DNA from: an uncultured Eubacteriaceae bacterium
Lineage (GTDB): Bacteria > Bacillota > Clostridia > Lachnospirales > CAG-274
Assembly (NCBI GenBank): GCA_947565475.1
Contig: CANOGI010000141.1
Coordinates: 1 to 6,090 of the forward strand
Direction of reading: 5' to 3'
DNA: 6,090 nucleotides
In this document: piece by piece, positions 1 to 6,068 of the stretch
Numbering within the stretch: position 1 is the first letter of the stretch
Layout: each line of letters begins with the position of its first letter
Program-made: the position numbers and the translations under genes
Notes under the pieces: generated by a model
Told to the model about the DNA's origin: nothing
The model's input: the letters and a program-made list of their open reading frames with translations, nothing else
Databases searched by the model: none

Positions 1-1739
1 TCATTATTTATTATTTTTAAACCAGAACGCCAGAAGTTTATATCATATAAATCAATTCCGCACAGTTTTACGCAATCGGAGATATTATTTTTGCCTGTGA
101 CAGAAAGCATTTTATCGTATAACTCAACAAACGATTTGTTATCTCTTAAATATTTAGAGTATAGCCCTTTTGAGAGAAGAAGACCAAAAGCGTAAGGAAA
201 GTTATAATAATTAAAATTAGAGTCATAATAATGAGGTTTGCATATCCACATATAAGGGTGAAGATATTTTTCGTCAAGACCTTTTCCATACGCTTCTTTC
301 TGTGAGTTCATCATTATTTCTTTCAACTCGCTTACGGAGACGAACCCTTTCTCACGTCTTTTAAAAACCTCGTCTTCAAAAAGAAATCGGCTGTATATAT
401 CTATTATTGTTTGCGCTATTCCTGACAAGTCGTTTTCAAGAATTATTTTTTTCTCTCTGTTTGAGGCCGTTTTCAGAGCTGAGTTTAAAATCAGGGTTTC
501 GCAAAAGGTTGATGCTGTTTCAGCTATAGGCATTGGGTACTCACAGTTTAACTCTTCTTCCTCATAAAGGCAGGAATCGTGATAAGCGTGTCCTAATTCA
601 TGGGCAAGAGTTATGGCGTCGTTTAATGAACCAGTGAAGTTTGTTAAAATACGGCTTTCTTTTATAGAGTGTATGCCCTCACAAAAAGCCCCGCCGACTT
701 TGCCTTTTTTCGGGAGAACGTCTATCCAGTTTTTATCAAACGCTTTTTTAGCGAAATCGCCTAACTTTTCACTGAAGTCCGCAAAATTTTTTATTACAAA
801 GTTTTTCGCCTCATCATATGTGAATTTTATGTCGTCTTTATCTATCGGGGCGAATAAATCGTAAAATGGTAACCCGTTTTTATGATTCAATATTTCCGCT
901 TTTTTTAGAAAATATTTTTGTATTTCGTAGATATTCTCTTTTATCGCCGAAAACATTGTATCAAGTATTTTTTTATCTATTCTTGAGGCCTCCAAGGTCA
1001 TCTCAAGGGGAGAGGAGAACCCACGCGCTTTTGAAAGGGCAAGTACCTCTCCTTTTATCCCGTTTAGTGAGAAGGCGGCTGGAGTCTCGATTTTTTCATA
1101 AGCTTTTAATTCGCTTTCATAAGCTTTTTTCCTTAATGAGGCATCGGACTCATAAGCGTAATTTCTTATTACCGACAGAGGAAGTTTTTGCTGTTTTCCG
1201 TCTTTCTCAATATCCACAAGAAGATTTGAGGAAAGCTGTTCCCATTGTTTCTCAAAAAGAGAAGACCCAGTTTTTCTCATTAATGAGATTATATTTTCTT
1301 CTGATGAGGAAAGTATATGATTACTGTATTTTTTCGCTTCTTGTATATAAAAATCAAATTGCTTTAATATTTCAGAAGCGTTTATTGTTTCTTCGATGTT
1401 TTCTATTTCTTTTAAGAAGTGAGTAAAATTAACCTCATGAGAGGTCATTTTTATTTCAATATTTTCAATTTGGTCAATTTCTTTTATTATTTTCTCATCT
1501 GAGGTATCTGTACTTGAAAGAAGAGTTAAATACAATAATAGTTTATTATATTTAGAGAGCTCATTTTTTTCGGTTATATAATATTCGAGTTTTTCTATTT
1601 TATTTTTAGGGTCAGAAAAATTTTTTTCAGTCCACAAGTTTAAGTTTTCAATTTTTTTTAAATAATTTTTTTTATCTTTTTTATACTCCTCATTGTCAAT
1701 ACTTTTGTAAATAGGTGTTAAGTCCCATGTTAAACTCAT
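1..1739 (-). CDS. pepF: Oligoendopeptidase F, M3 family zinc metallopeptidase (3' end beyond the window)
   Basis: This cytosolic zinc metallopeptidase would hydrolyse short oligopeptides, as PepF does in peptide recycling and nutrition. The minus-strand frame is open without a stop from ATG at 1739 to the left edge, giving 579 residues. PepF proteins have about 600, so only a short C-terminal tail is missing. The M3 signature HELGHAYH lies at residues 380-387. H380 and H384 are predicted zinc ligands, E381 the catalytic base, and E407 in PMPIAETAS the third ligand. Near the C-terminus, HYYDSNF (503-509) and YNFPYAFGL (512-520) are typical of PepF and include the substrate-binding His/Tyr cluster. 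The N-terminus MSLTWDLTPIY also fits the family. There is no signal peptide. A GGAGGCG ribosome binding site (1745-1751) sits 5 nt before the ATG and fixes the start. I read the whole frame and saw no frameshift. The gene diverges from glgB. Confidence 0.96.
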   Translation of the reverse strand, partial: MSLTWDLTPIYKSIDNEEYKKDKKNYLKKIENLNLWTEKNFSDPKNKIEKLEYYITEKNELSKYNKLLLYLTLLSSTDTSDEKIIKEIDQIENIEIKMTSHEVNFTHFLKEIENIEETINASEILKQFDFYIQEAKKYSNHILSSSEENIISLMRKTGSSLFEKQWEQLSSNLLVDIEKDGKQQKLPLSVIRNYAYESDASLRKKAYESELKAYEKIETPAAFSLNGIKGEVLALSKARGFSSPLEMTLEASRIDKKILDTMFSAIKENIYEIQKYFLKKAEILNHKNGLPFYDLFAPIDKDDIKFTYDEAKNFVIKNFADFSEKLGDFAKKAFDKNWIDVLPKKGKVGGAFCEGIHSIKESRILTNFTGSLNDAITLAHELGHAYHDSCLYEEEELNCEYPMPIAETASTFCETLILNSALKTASNREKKIILENDLSGIAQTIIDIYSRFLFEDEVFKRREKGFVSVSELKEIMMNSQKEAYGKGLDEKYLHPYMWICKPHYYDSNFNYYNFPYAFGLLLSKGLYSKYLRDNKSFVELYDKMLSVTGKNNISDCVKLCGIDLYDINFWRSGLKIINN

Positions 1740-1786
1740 TTTTACGCCTCCAGTTTTAAATTACGGCAAAACTTATGTTTTTAGTA

Positions 1787-1816
1787 TTTATAGTCAATAA
1801 ACTTGAAAAAAAGCAA
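1787..1816 (-). promoter_or_regulatory. Possible pepF promoter overlapping the left end of repeat copy 1
   Basis: Read on the minus strand, a -10 like TATAAA (complement of 1787-1792) is preceded, after an 18-nt spacer, by a weak -35 like TTGCTT (complement of 1811-1816). Transcription would begin near 1780, giving a leader of about 40 nt before pepF. The -10 lies in the terminal inverted repeat of the element at 1788-2003. The -35 matches poorly, so this is a proposal based on position and the -10. Confidence 0.4.
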
Positions 1817-2003
1817 AAGAAAGCGTGATAAAAATTATTTTAGTGGGGCGGAGAGATAGGGCAGTTTAAAGCCCACGCTGACGGAACCCATAGGAAAGCG
1901 GCAGAGCGAAGCGCCGTGGTAGAGTAAAAAAATTTTTATAAGCCCGTATAGATTGGCGGGGCCGTCTATATAACTTGTTTATTTTCAAGAGCGCTGACTA
2001 TAA
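1788..2003. repeat. Inverted-repeat-bounded structured element, copy 1 (MITE-like or structured RNA)
   Basis: This 216-bp intergenic element is bounded by imperfect 22-bp inverted repeats at 1788-1809 and 1982-2003. They share TTATAGTCA at the outside and CTTGAAAA at the inside. Its interior is more G+C-rich than the flanks and has no open frame with a ribosome binding site. A second, diverged copy in the same orientation lies at 5842-5999; positions 1801-1841 match 5850-5890 at 35 of 41 bases without gaps. A plausible fold pairs GGCGG (1847-1851) with CCGTC (1962-1966) around a hairpin whose inner stem is AGC/GCT (1870-1872 with 1877-1879). The right half carries about 50 nt not seen in copy 2, including CCCG/CGGG pairing near 1943-1960. 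No transposase is encoded, so it would be non-autonomous if mobile. The repeat and terminal inverted repeats are seen directly; its nature is inferred. Confidence 0.7.
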
Positions 2004-2004
2004 T
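1975..2004 (+). promoter_or_regulatory. Possible outward promoter at the right end of repeat copy 1
   Basis: TATAAT at 1999-2004 overlaps the outer edge of the right inverted repeat. TTGTTT at 1975-1980 is a half-matching -35 with an 18-nt spacer. It would fire rightward into the gene-poor region before glgB. The -10 is perfect but the -35 is weak. Confidence 0.3.
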
Positions 2005-2038
2005 TTTATTATTGATTTACAGAGTTTTTAAAAACACC

Positions 2039-2072
2039 GTAATATTATTTTTAACCTTTACAGTAATATTAT
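2039..2072. repeat. Short direct repeat, GTAATATTAT twice
   Basis: The 10-mer GTAATATTAT occurs at 2039-2048 and again at 2063-2072, 24 bp apart. Each contains the palindrome AATATT. The pair lies between the right end of repeat copy 1 and the promoter at 2115. The spacing is a little over two helical turns, which would suit a regulator binding one face of DNA. Chance is plausible in such A+T-rich sequence. Confidence 0.4.
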
Positions 2073-2114
2073 AATACTTTTAAGCATATTTGTAAAAGGT
2101 ATGTTTCTTTTTTG

Positions 2115-2143
2115 TTGAAAATCAAATTTGTTTGATGTATAAT
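2115..2143 (+). promoter_or_regulatory. Strong sigma-A type promoter with no gene close behind it
   Basis: TTGAAA at 2115-2120 and a perfect TATAAT at 2138-2143 are separated by a 17-nt spacer. Transcription should start near 2150. The next plus-strand gene is glgB, whose start is about 495 nt away, so the product would be either a very long glgB leader or a separate non-coding RNA. A closely similar promoter follows repeat copy 2, at 6040-6068. Confidence 0.65.
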
Positions 2144-2154
2144 AAAGTAAAAGA

Positions 2155-2174
2155 TATTTCCATATAAGGAAATA
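2155..2174 (+). other. Perfect 7-bp hairpin at the predicted 5' end of the 2115 transcript
   Basis: TATTTCC (2155-2161) and GGAAATA (2168-2174) pair perfectly around a 6-nt loop. This would place a stem a few nucleotides from the 5' end of an RNA started at about 2150. Such stems often protect RNAs from 5' decay; that role here is inference. Confidence 0.4.
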
Positions 2175-2388
2175 CTGATTAATTTATTGAGGCGGTTTTG
2201 GAATAAAGTTTTCAAGTGCTTTAGGTATATGATTAAAACATTTAATATAAAAATTTTTATATCATTATGAAAAATTTTACTTAAAACTGTTGTTAGGTCT
2301 CCTTGAGAATCTTTAAAAAGTGTGTAAATATTGTCTATTGTTTTCACGCTTTGTATAATTTTTTGAAAGATTACCGGATATTACGGTG

Positions 2389-2433
2389 AAAATTGACGAT
2401 TAATGACAAAATTAATACTTATTAGTCAATTTT
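2389..2433 (+). terminator. A+T-rich stem-loop, weak terminator-like signal
   Basis: AAAATTGAC (2389-2397) pairs perfectly with GTCAATTTT (2425-2433). Inside it a second stem pairs ATTAAT (2399-2404) with ATTAAT (2411-2416) around the loop GACAAA. T-rich sequence follows to 2441. With little G+C in the stem, termination would be inefficient. If it works, the promoter at 2115 would yield an RNA of roughly 290 nt. Confidence 0.3.
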
Positions 2434-2488
2434 AAATTTTTCGAGCGGGTCTAATAAATAATTAATCAATAATTCCTTAAATACTGAT

Positions 2489-2517
2489 TTCAATTTAAAC
2501 AAAATTTATATTATAAA
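2489..2517 (+). promoter_or_regulatory. Weak candidate promoter for glgB
   Basis: TTCAAT at 2489-2494 and TATAAA at 2512-2517 are spaced by 17 nt. Transcription would begin near 2524, leaving a leader of about 120 nt. Both hexamers are imperfect, and A+T-rich DNA yields such matches by chance. It is offered because glgB has no better promoter close by. Confidence 0.25.
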
Positions 2518-2547
2518 AATAATAAAAAATTAAAAAATATTTAGTAG

Positions 2548-2588
2548 GCGTTAAAACGCTTAATTTAAATAATGACATTAAGTTTTAA
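2548..2588 (+). promoter_or_regulatory. Two mutually exclusive hairpins in the glgB leader
   Basis: TTAAAACGCTTAAT (2551-2564) can pair with ATTAAGTTTTAA (2577-2588), forming 12 base pairs with a 2-nt GC bulge and a 12-nt loop. A smaller hairpin, GCGT/ACGC around TAAA (2548-2559), uses the same bases and so excludes the larger one. The hairpins end 56 nt before the proposed glgB start. They could modulate glgB expression, but no known riboswitch class is recognised. Confidence 0.35.
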
Positions 2589-2644
2589 TTTGAGATTGGT
2601 ATGCGGCAACTATCGGAAAAAAATTCTGAAAGGAAGTGGGTTTA

Positions 2645-4849
2645 TTGATAAGTACAGCAGAGTTAATAGAACTTAATCAAATTATTGAGGCACAACACGG
2701 CGATCCCCATCATATTTTAGGTATGCATGAAATTGTGATAGGTGGCAAAGATTGTCTTGTTGTCAGGGCTTTTATTCCGCAGGCGGAAAAAATTACTGTA
2801 ATTGACCCGAAAAGCGATTCCAAATACCCTATGAGCAAAATTCATCAAGACGGATTTTTTGAGTGCGTTATTAAGGACAGGCAAAAATGGTTTAGGTATA
2901 TGTTCCACATTGAGGGATATGGGGATAACGAGTGGGATACTTACGACGCGTATTCTTTTGAGCCGACTATATCAGATATGGACATATATTTATTTAATCA
3001 GGGAACGCATTATGAGATTTTTGACAAGCTTGGCGCTCACGTTAAAACGGTTGACGGCGTTTCGGGTGTTTCTTTCGCGGTCTGGGCGCCGAACGCCAAA
3101 CGTGTCAGCGTTATCGGAGAGTTTAACGCATGGGACGGCAGAAGAAATCCGATGCGTATTATCGCCGGTTCTGGAATTTGGGAAATTTTTATTCCAGGGC
3201 TTAAAAATTTAGATAAATATAAATTTGAGATAAAATCCGTTACGGGCGCTTTATTTCAAAAATCAGACCCTTATGGAAATTTTGCCGAGTTAAGACCGAG
3301 CACGACTTCTCTTGTTTTTGATATTAATAATTATAAATGGAATGACTCTGAGTGGATTAAAAGACGAGACGAGGGCTGTAATCTTAATGTTCCGATGAAT
3401 ATATATGAGGTTCACCTTGGTTCATGGAAAAGAGTTGAGGAGGAGGAAAACAGATTTTTAAGCTATTCTGAGCTTGCTGACACTCTTATTCCTTATGTTA
3501 AGGAAATGGGTTATACTCATATAGAAATGCTTCCCGTTGAGGAGCATCCTTTTGACGGCTCATGGGGGTATCAGGTTACGGGATATTACGCTCCGACAAG
3601 CAGGTATGGAAATCCCGATGAGTTCATGCGATTTGTGGACAAATGCCATGAAAACGGAATCGGCGTTATTTTAGACTGGGTGCCGGCGCATTTCCCTAAA
3701 GACGCGCACGGACTCGCTAAATTTGACGGCACCGCTTTATATGAGCATCAAGACCCCAAACAGGGCGAACATCCTGAATGGGGAACATTGATTTTTAATT
3801 ACGGCAGAAACGAGGTTAAAAATTTCCTTATAGCGAACGCTTTATTCTGGCTTGAGAAATATCATATCGACGGTTTAAGGGTAGACGCTGTAGCCTCGAT
3901 GCTTTACCTTAACTACGCTAAAAACGACGGCGAGTGGATTCCAAATCAATACGGCGGAAACCATAATCTTGAAGCTGTTGAGTTTATTAAGCATATGAAT
4001 TCTGTAATAGACCACAAGCACCCGGGAGCTTTAATGATCGCGGAGGAATCTACGTCGTGGGCGAATATTACGAGAAGAGCCGAGGACGGCGGTCTTGGTT
4101 TTAAACTTAAATGGAATATGGGCTGGATGAATGATTTCCTTGAGTATGTTGAGAAGGATTCTATTTATAAAAAATATCACCATAATAATCTTACATTTGG
4201 TATGGTTTACGCTTACAGCGAGAATTTTATACTTGTGCTTTCTCATGACGAGGTTGTTCACGGCAAGAAATCTATGCTTGATAAAATGCCGGGTGATTTA
4301 TGGCAGAAATTCGCTAATTTAAGGGTAGCTTACGGTTTTATGTTCGGACATCCAGGCAAAAAGCTTTTATTTATGGGCGGAGAGTTTGGCCAGTTCATTG
4401 AGTGGAACGAGAAACGTCCTTTGGATTGGTTTTTGCTTGATTATGATACTCACAGAGGTATTCATGAGTATGTTAAGGATTTTAATCATTTGTACCTTGA
4501 CGAAAGGGCTTTATGGACCCACGATTTTGACGGAAGCGGGTTTGAGTGGATTGACTGCAACGATAATTTAAGAAGTATTTATTCTTTTATAAGAAAGAGC
4601 GATAATAAAGAAGATACTTTAATCTTTATATGCAATTTTACCCCTGAACCGAGAATGGGCTTCAGGATAGGCGTTCCATTTGAGGGAAAATACATTGAGA
4701 TATTTAATTCTGACAGTCCTAAATACGGCGGAAGCGGAATAGTTAACCCTGAACCTATGTATTCAGAGAAGATTGAGTATAACGGAAGAGAAGACAGTAT
4801 TTGGCTTGATTTACCTCCCCTTGCTGTAACGATTATAAAAATTTCTTAA
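2645..4849 (+). CDS. glgB: 1,4-alpha-glucan branching enzyme (GH13)
   Basis: GlgB makes the alpha-1,6 branches of glycogen by moving an alpha-1,4 glucan segment onto a chain. The 734 residues match long-form enzymes (E. coli has 728). Residues 1 to about 120 form the N1 module, with GDPHHILGMH near the start. About 130-230 is a CBM48 module (FAVWAPNAKRVSVIGEFNAW), followed by the (beta/alpha)8 catalytic domain and a C-terminal beta domain from about 630. GLRVDAVASM gives the nucleophile D414, MIAEES the acid/base E467, and LSHDE the third carboxylate D535. The start is TTG at 2645, 10 nt after AGGA (2631-2634). A GTG at 2636 would add three residues but touches the Shine-Dalgarno sequence. 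No glgC, glgA, glgD or glgP flanks it; pepF diverges upstream and rpsU follows with its own promoter. No active-site residue is missing. Confidence 0.97.
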   Translation: MISTAELIELNQIIEAQHGDPHHILGMHEIVIGGKDCLVVRAFIPQAEKITVIDPKSDSKYPMSKIHQDGFFECVIKDRQKWFRYMFHIEGYGDNEWDTYDAYSFEPTISDMDIYLFNQGTHYEIFDKLGAHVKTVDGVSGVSFAVWAPNAKRVSVIGEFNAWDGRRNPMRIIAGSGIWEIFIPGLKNLDKYKFEIKSVTGALFQKSDPYGNFAELRPSTTSLVFDINNYKWNDSEWIKRRDEGCNLNVPMNIYEVHLGSWKRVEEEENRFLSYSELADTLIPYVKEMGYTHIEMLPVEEHPFDGSWGYQVTGYYAPTSRYGNPDEFMRFVDKCHENGIGVILDWVPAHFPKDAHGLAKFDGTALYEHQDPKQGEHPEWGTLIFNYGRNEVKNFLIANALFWLEKYHIDGLRVDAVASMLYLNYAKNDGEWIPNQYGGNHNLEAVEFIKHMNSVIDHKHPGALMIAEESTSWANITRRAEDGGLGFKLKWNMGWMNDFLEYVEKDSIYKKYHHNNLTFGMVYAYSENFILVLSHDEVVHGKKSMLDKMPGDLWQKFANLRVAYGFMFGHPGKKLLFMGGEFGQFIEWNEKRPLDWFLLDYDTHRGIHEYVKDFNHLYLDERALWTHDFDGSGFEWIDCNDNLRSIYSFIRKSDNKEDTLIFICNFTPEPRMGFRIGVPFEGKYIEIFNSDSPKYGGSGIVNPEPMYSEKIEYNGREDSIWLDLPPLAVTIIKIS

Positions 4850-4877
4850 AAAATTTTATAAAAATTGCCTTTTACAG

Positions 4878-4906
4878 TTGACGAACCCGAAAATTTTGTG
4901 TATAAT
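4878..4906 (+). promoter_or_regulatory. Near-consensus sigma-A promoter of rpsU-yqeY
   Basis: TTGACG (4878-4883) and TATAAT (4901-4906) are separated by exactly 17 nt. Eleven of twelve hexamer bases match consensus. Transcription should start near 4912-4914, giving a leader of about 57 nt before rpsU. The site lies 28 nt after the glgB stop, so rpsU-yqeY need not depend on glgB transcription. Confidence 0.88.
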
Positions 4907-4969
4907 TTTGTAGTGCCTGCAAAAAGGTTTTCTAAATAGTTAAACAGTAACCGGAGGGAGGGGAAATTT

Positions 4970-5146
4970 ATGTCAGAGGTAAAAGTAAAAGAGAATGAAT
5001 CTTTAGACAGCGCTCTTCGCCGCTTTAAAAGAAGCTGCGCAAAAGCCGGCATTATGGGCGAAGTTCGCAAAAGAGAGCATTACGACAAACCAAGCGTTAA
5101 GCGTAAGAAAAAATCTGAGGCTGCCAGAAAACGTAAATTTAACTAA
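4970..5146 (+). CDS. rpsU: Small ribosomal subunit protein S21 (bS21)
   Basis: bS21 is a small basic protein of the 30S subunit, located near the 3' end of 16S rRNA, where it helps translation initiation. The 58 codons are the usual length for Firmicutes. The protein begins MSEVKVKENESLDSALRRFK and continues with RSCAKAGIMGEVRKREHYDK, then a lysine/arginine-rich tail ending RKRKFN, all typical of S21. The start is decided by a very strong double Shine-Dalgarno sequence, GGAGGGAGGGG (4953-4963), of which the GGAGG at 4957-4961 is 8 nt from the ATG. It has its own promoter at 4878-4906 and is followed after 17 nt by yqeY, probably co-transcribed. It is short enough to be missed by length-filtered gene calls. 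Confidence 0.97.
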   Translation: MSEVKVKENESLDSALRRFKRSCAKAGIMGEVRKREHYDKPSVKRKKKSEAARKRKFN

Positions 5147-5163
5147 TTTAAAAAGAGGGATTG

Positions 5164-5619
5164 ATGTTTATGTCATTGAAAGAACAGCTTTTGGCTGATT
5201 TGAAGGAGGCTATGAAACAAAAGGATACTATCCTTAAGGATACCATTCAGATGGTTCGGGCAGGCATTCTTCAAATCGAAAAAGATAAAAAGATTGAACT
5301 TGATGATGACGGTGTTATTGAGGTTGTCGCTAAAGAACTTAAAAAATGCGGCGATGTGCTTCCTGATTATGAAAAAAGTGGCAGACAGGATTTAATTGAC
5401 GAGCTTAATAAAAAAGTTGGTATTTTGAAATCTTACCTTCCCGCACAGTTGACTATTGAAGAAGTTAAAGTTATCGTAACAGGCGCTGTCGCTGAGGTCA
5501 ACGCTTCCTCTATGAAGGATATGGGCAAAGTTATGTCTTTGGTTTCACCAAAGGTCAAGGGACGTGCCGACGGAAAGACCGTAAGCGATATTGTAAAACA
5601 AGTACTTTCAGGTAAATGA
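5164..5619 (+). CDS. yqeY: GatB/YqeY domain protein
   Basis: This is a small cytosolic protein of the YqeY family, related to the C-terminal tRNA-binding domain of the GatB subunit of the tRNA-dependent amidotransferase. The free-standing family's exact role is not established. The 151 residues compare with about 148 for B. subtilis YqeY. Family features are the N-terminal helix MSLKEQLLADLKEAMKQKD, SYLPAQL at 90-96, and the C-terminal block MGKVM (120-124) with KGRADG (132-137). The start is uncertain by a few codons. ATG 5164 has GAGG (5155-5158) 5 nt upstream; ATG 5170 matches the usual MSL start but has an 11-nt spacing; a TTG at 5161 is too close. It follows rpsU by 17 nt, probably in one transcript, an arrangement common in Firmicutes. 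Confidence 0.93.
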   Translation: MFMSLKEQLLADLKEAMKQKDTILKDTIQMVRAGILQIEKDKKIELDDDGVIEVVAKELKKCGDVLPDYEKSGRQDLIDELNKKVGILKSYLPAQLTIEEVKVIVTGAVAEVNASSMKDMGKVMSLVSPKVKGRADGKTVSDIVKQVLSGK

Positions 5620-5757
5620 TTTTATTATAGAATCTTTAAAGAAAAAACATATAATTAAAATTCTTAAATATATTTTGTTTTTCAGGGATTCGCTTATAGT
5701 AAATGTTATTTCTGTAAATTTTATTTGTCGGAAATATTTTTCTTACAATTATTTTTT

Positions 5758-5789
5758 ACCCTACGCTGTAAAACGCGTAGGGTATTTTT
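5758..5789 (+). terminator. Rho-independent terminator of rpsU-yqeY
   Basis: ACCCTACGC (5758-5766) and GCGTAGGGT (5775-5783) form a perfect 9-bp, G+C-rich stem around an 8-nt loop, followed by ATTTTT. The U-tract is on the right side only, so it works for plus-strand transcripts. It lies 138 nt after the yqeY stop, leaving a 3' untranslated region in which I see no gene. Confidence 0.88.
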
Positions 5790-5841
5790 ATGTGTATATT
5801 GAGCATATTTTTAATATTATATTTTTATTTTTGGAAATACG

Positions 5842-5999
5842 GTCAAACTACTTGAAAACAATCAAAAGGAGACGAGATAAAAATTATTTTTTCAAATCAG
5901 CGGAAGGAGAGTACAGTCTAAGGCTTATGCCGACTGACGCTAAAAAGGTCAAAAAGGATTTTTAGCCGCTAAACTTGTTCATTTTTCAAGTTGTTTGAC
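5842..5999. repeat. Inverted-repeat-bounded structured element, copy 2
   Basis: This 158-bp element lies between the yqeY terminator and the right-edge promoter, in the same orientation as copy 1 (1788-2003). Its terminal inverted repeats, 5842-5858 and 5983-5999, match at 16 of 17 positions. A clear fold is visible. An outer stem AGCGG (5899-5903) / CCGCT (5966-5970) encloses two hairpins. One is CAGTC/GACTG (5914-5918 with 5932-5936), extended by GGC/GCC around TTAT. The other is GCTAAAAA/TTTTTAGC (5939-5946 with 5959-5966), which shares one C with the outer stem. It is shorter than copy 1 because the second arm is smaller. No protein is encoded; a 96-codon frame running through it also crosses the terminator. 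Confidence 0.72.
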
Positions 6000-6005
6000 T
6001 ATAAT
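5975..6005 (+). promoter_or_regulatory. Possible outward promoter at the right end of repeat copy 2
   Basis: TATAAT (6000-6005) directly abuts the right inverted repeat, as in copy 1. TTGTTC (5975-5980) is a poor -35 with a 19-nt spacer. It gains support mainly from recurring at the same place in both copies. Confidence 0.25.
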
Positions 6006-6039
6006 ACAAAGACTCTTAGAAAATAGAACGTTTATTTTG

Positions 6040-6068
6040 TTGAAAACATAGTAAATTTGTGATATAAT
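6040..6068 (+). promoter_or_regulatory. Strong sigma-A type promoter reading out of the right edge
   Basis: TTGAAA (6040-6045) and TATAAT (6063-6068) have a 17-nt spacer. Transcription would begin near 6075 and serve whatever lies beyond 6090. It resembles the promoter at 2115-2143 in hexamers, spacing and surrounding bases (GTTGAAAA, AAATTTGT). Confidence 0.72.

Larger units (their letters stand above)
2004..2644. other. A+T-rich intergenic region and glgB upstream region, no convincing gene
   Basis: This stretch of about 640 bases has no reading frame with a credible ribosome binding site and a recognisable product. A 92-codon minus-strand frame (GTG at 2347 to 2069) lacks a Shine-Dalgarno sequence and resembles nothing I know. 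The region holds a direct repeat, a strong promoter at 2115-2143, and a short hairpin at the predicted transcript start. It also holds a perfect 18-bp A+T palindrome at 2245-2262, an inverted repeat at 2389-2433, and a bulged hairpin at 2548-2588. It could be a long glgB leader, host a small RNA, or be decayed sequence. Confidence 0.6.

Noticed and set aside
613..1426. Two plus-strand open frames (613-864 and 866-1426)
   Set aside because: They lie antisense within pepF, have no recognisable product or ribosome binding site, and the pepF frame with its HELGH motif accounts for the sequence.
1842..1966. Copy 1 interior considered as RNase P RNA, 6S RNA, tRNA or a group II intron domain
   Set aside because: I could not match its sequence or stems to the conserved core of any of these; only the pairing with copy 2 is supportable.
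2245..2262. Perfect 18-bp palindrome made only of A and T, considered as an operator
   Set aside because: It is genuinely symmetrical, but palindromes of A and T runs arise readily in such A+T-rich DNA, and nothing around it identifies a regulator.
2069..2347. A 92-codon minus-strand frame starting at GTG 2347
   Set aside because: It has no Shine-Dalgarno sequence, a biased Ile/Leu/Lys/Asn composition expected from A+T-rich DNA, no recognisable family, and overlaps the strong plus-strand promoter at 2115-2143.
2859..3212. A 117-codon plus-strand frame inside glgB
   Set aside because: It is an out-of-frame shadow of glgB; the glgB frame carries the CBM48 module here. The other short frames inside glgB (2717-2908, 4031-4261, 4131-4322, 4386-4571) are shadows too.
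4834..4856. TATAAAA/TTTTATA pairing around the glgB stop codon as a glgB terminator
   Set aside because: The stem is entirely A-T, overlaps the coding end and has no proper U-tract, so it is not credible as a terminator.
4846..5070. A 74-codon minus-strand frame
   Set aside because: It is antisense to rpsU and its promoter, both of which are strongly supported.
5675..5965. A 96-codon plus-strand frame
   Set aside because: It runs straight through the rho-independent terminator and most of repeat copy 2, lacks a ribosome binding site and resembles no protein family I know.
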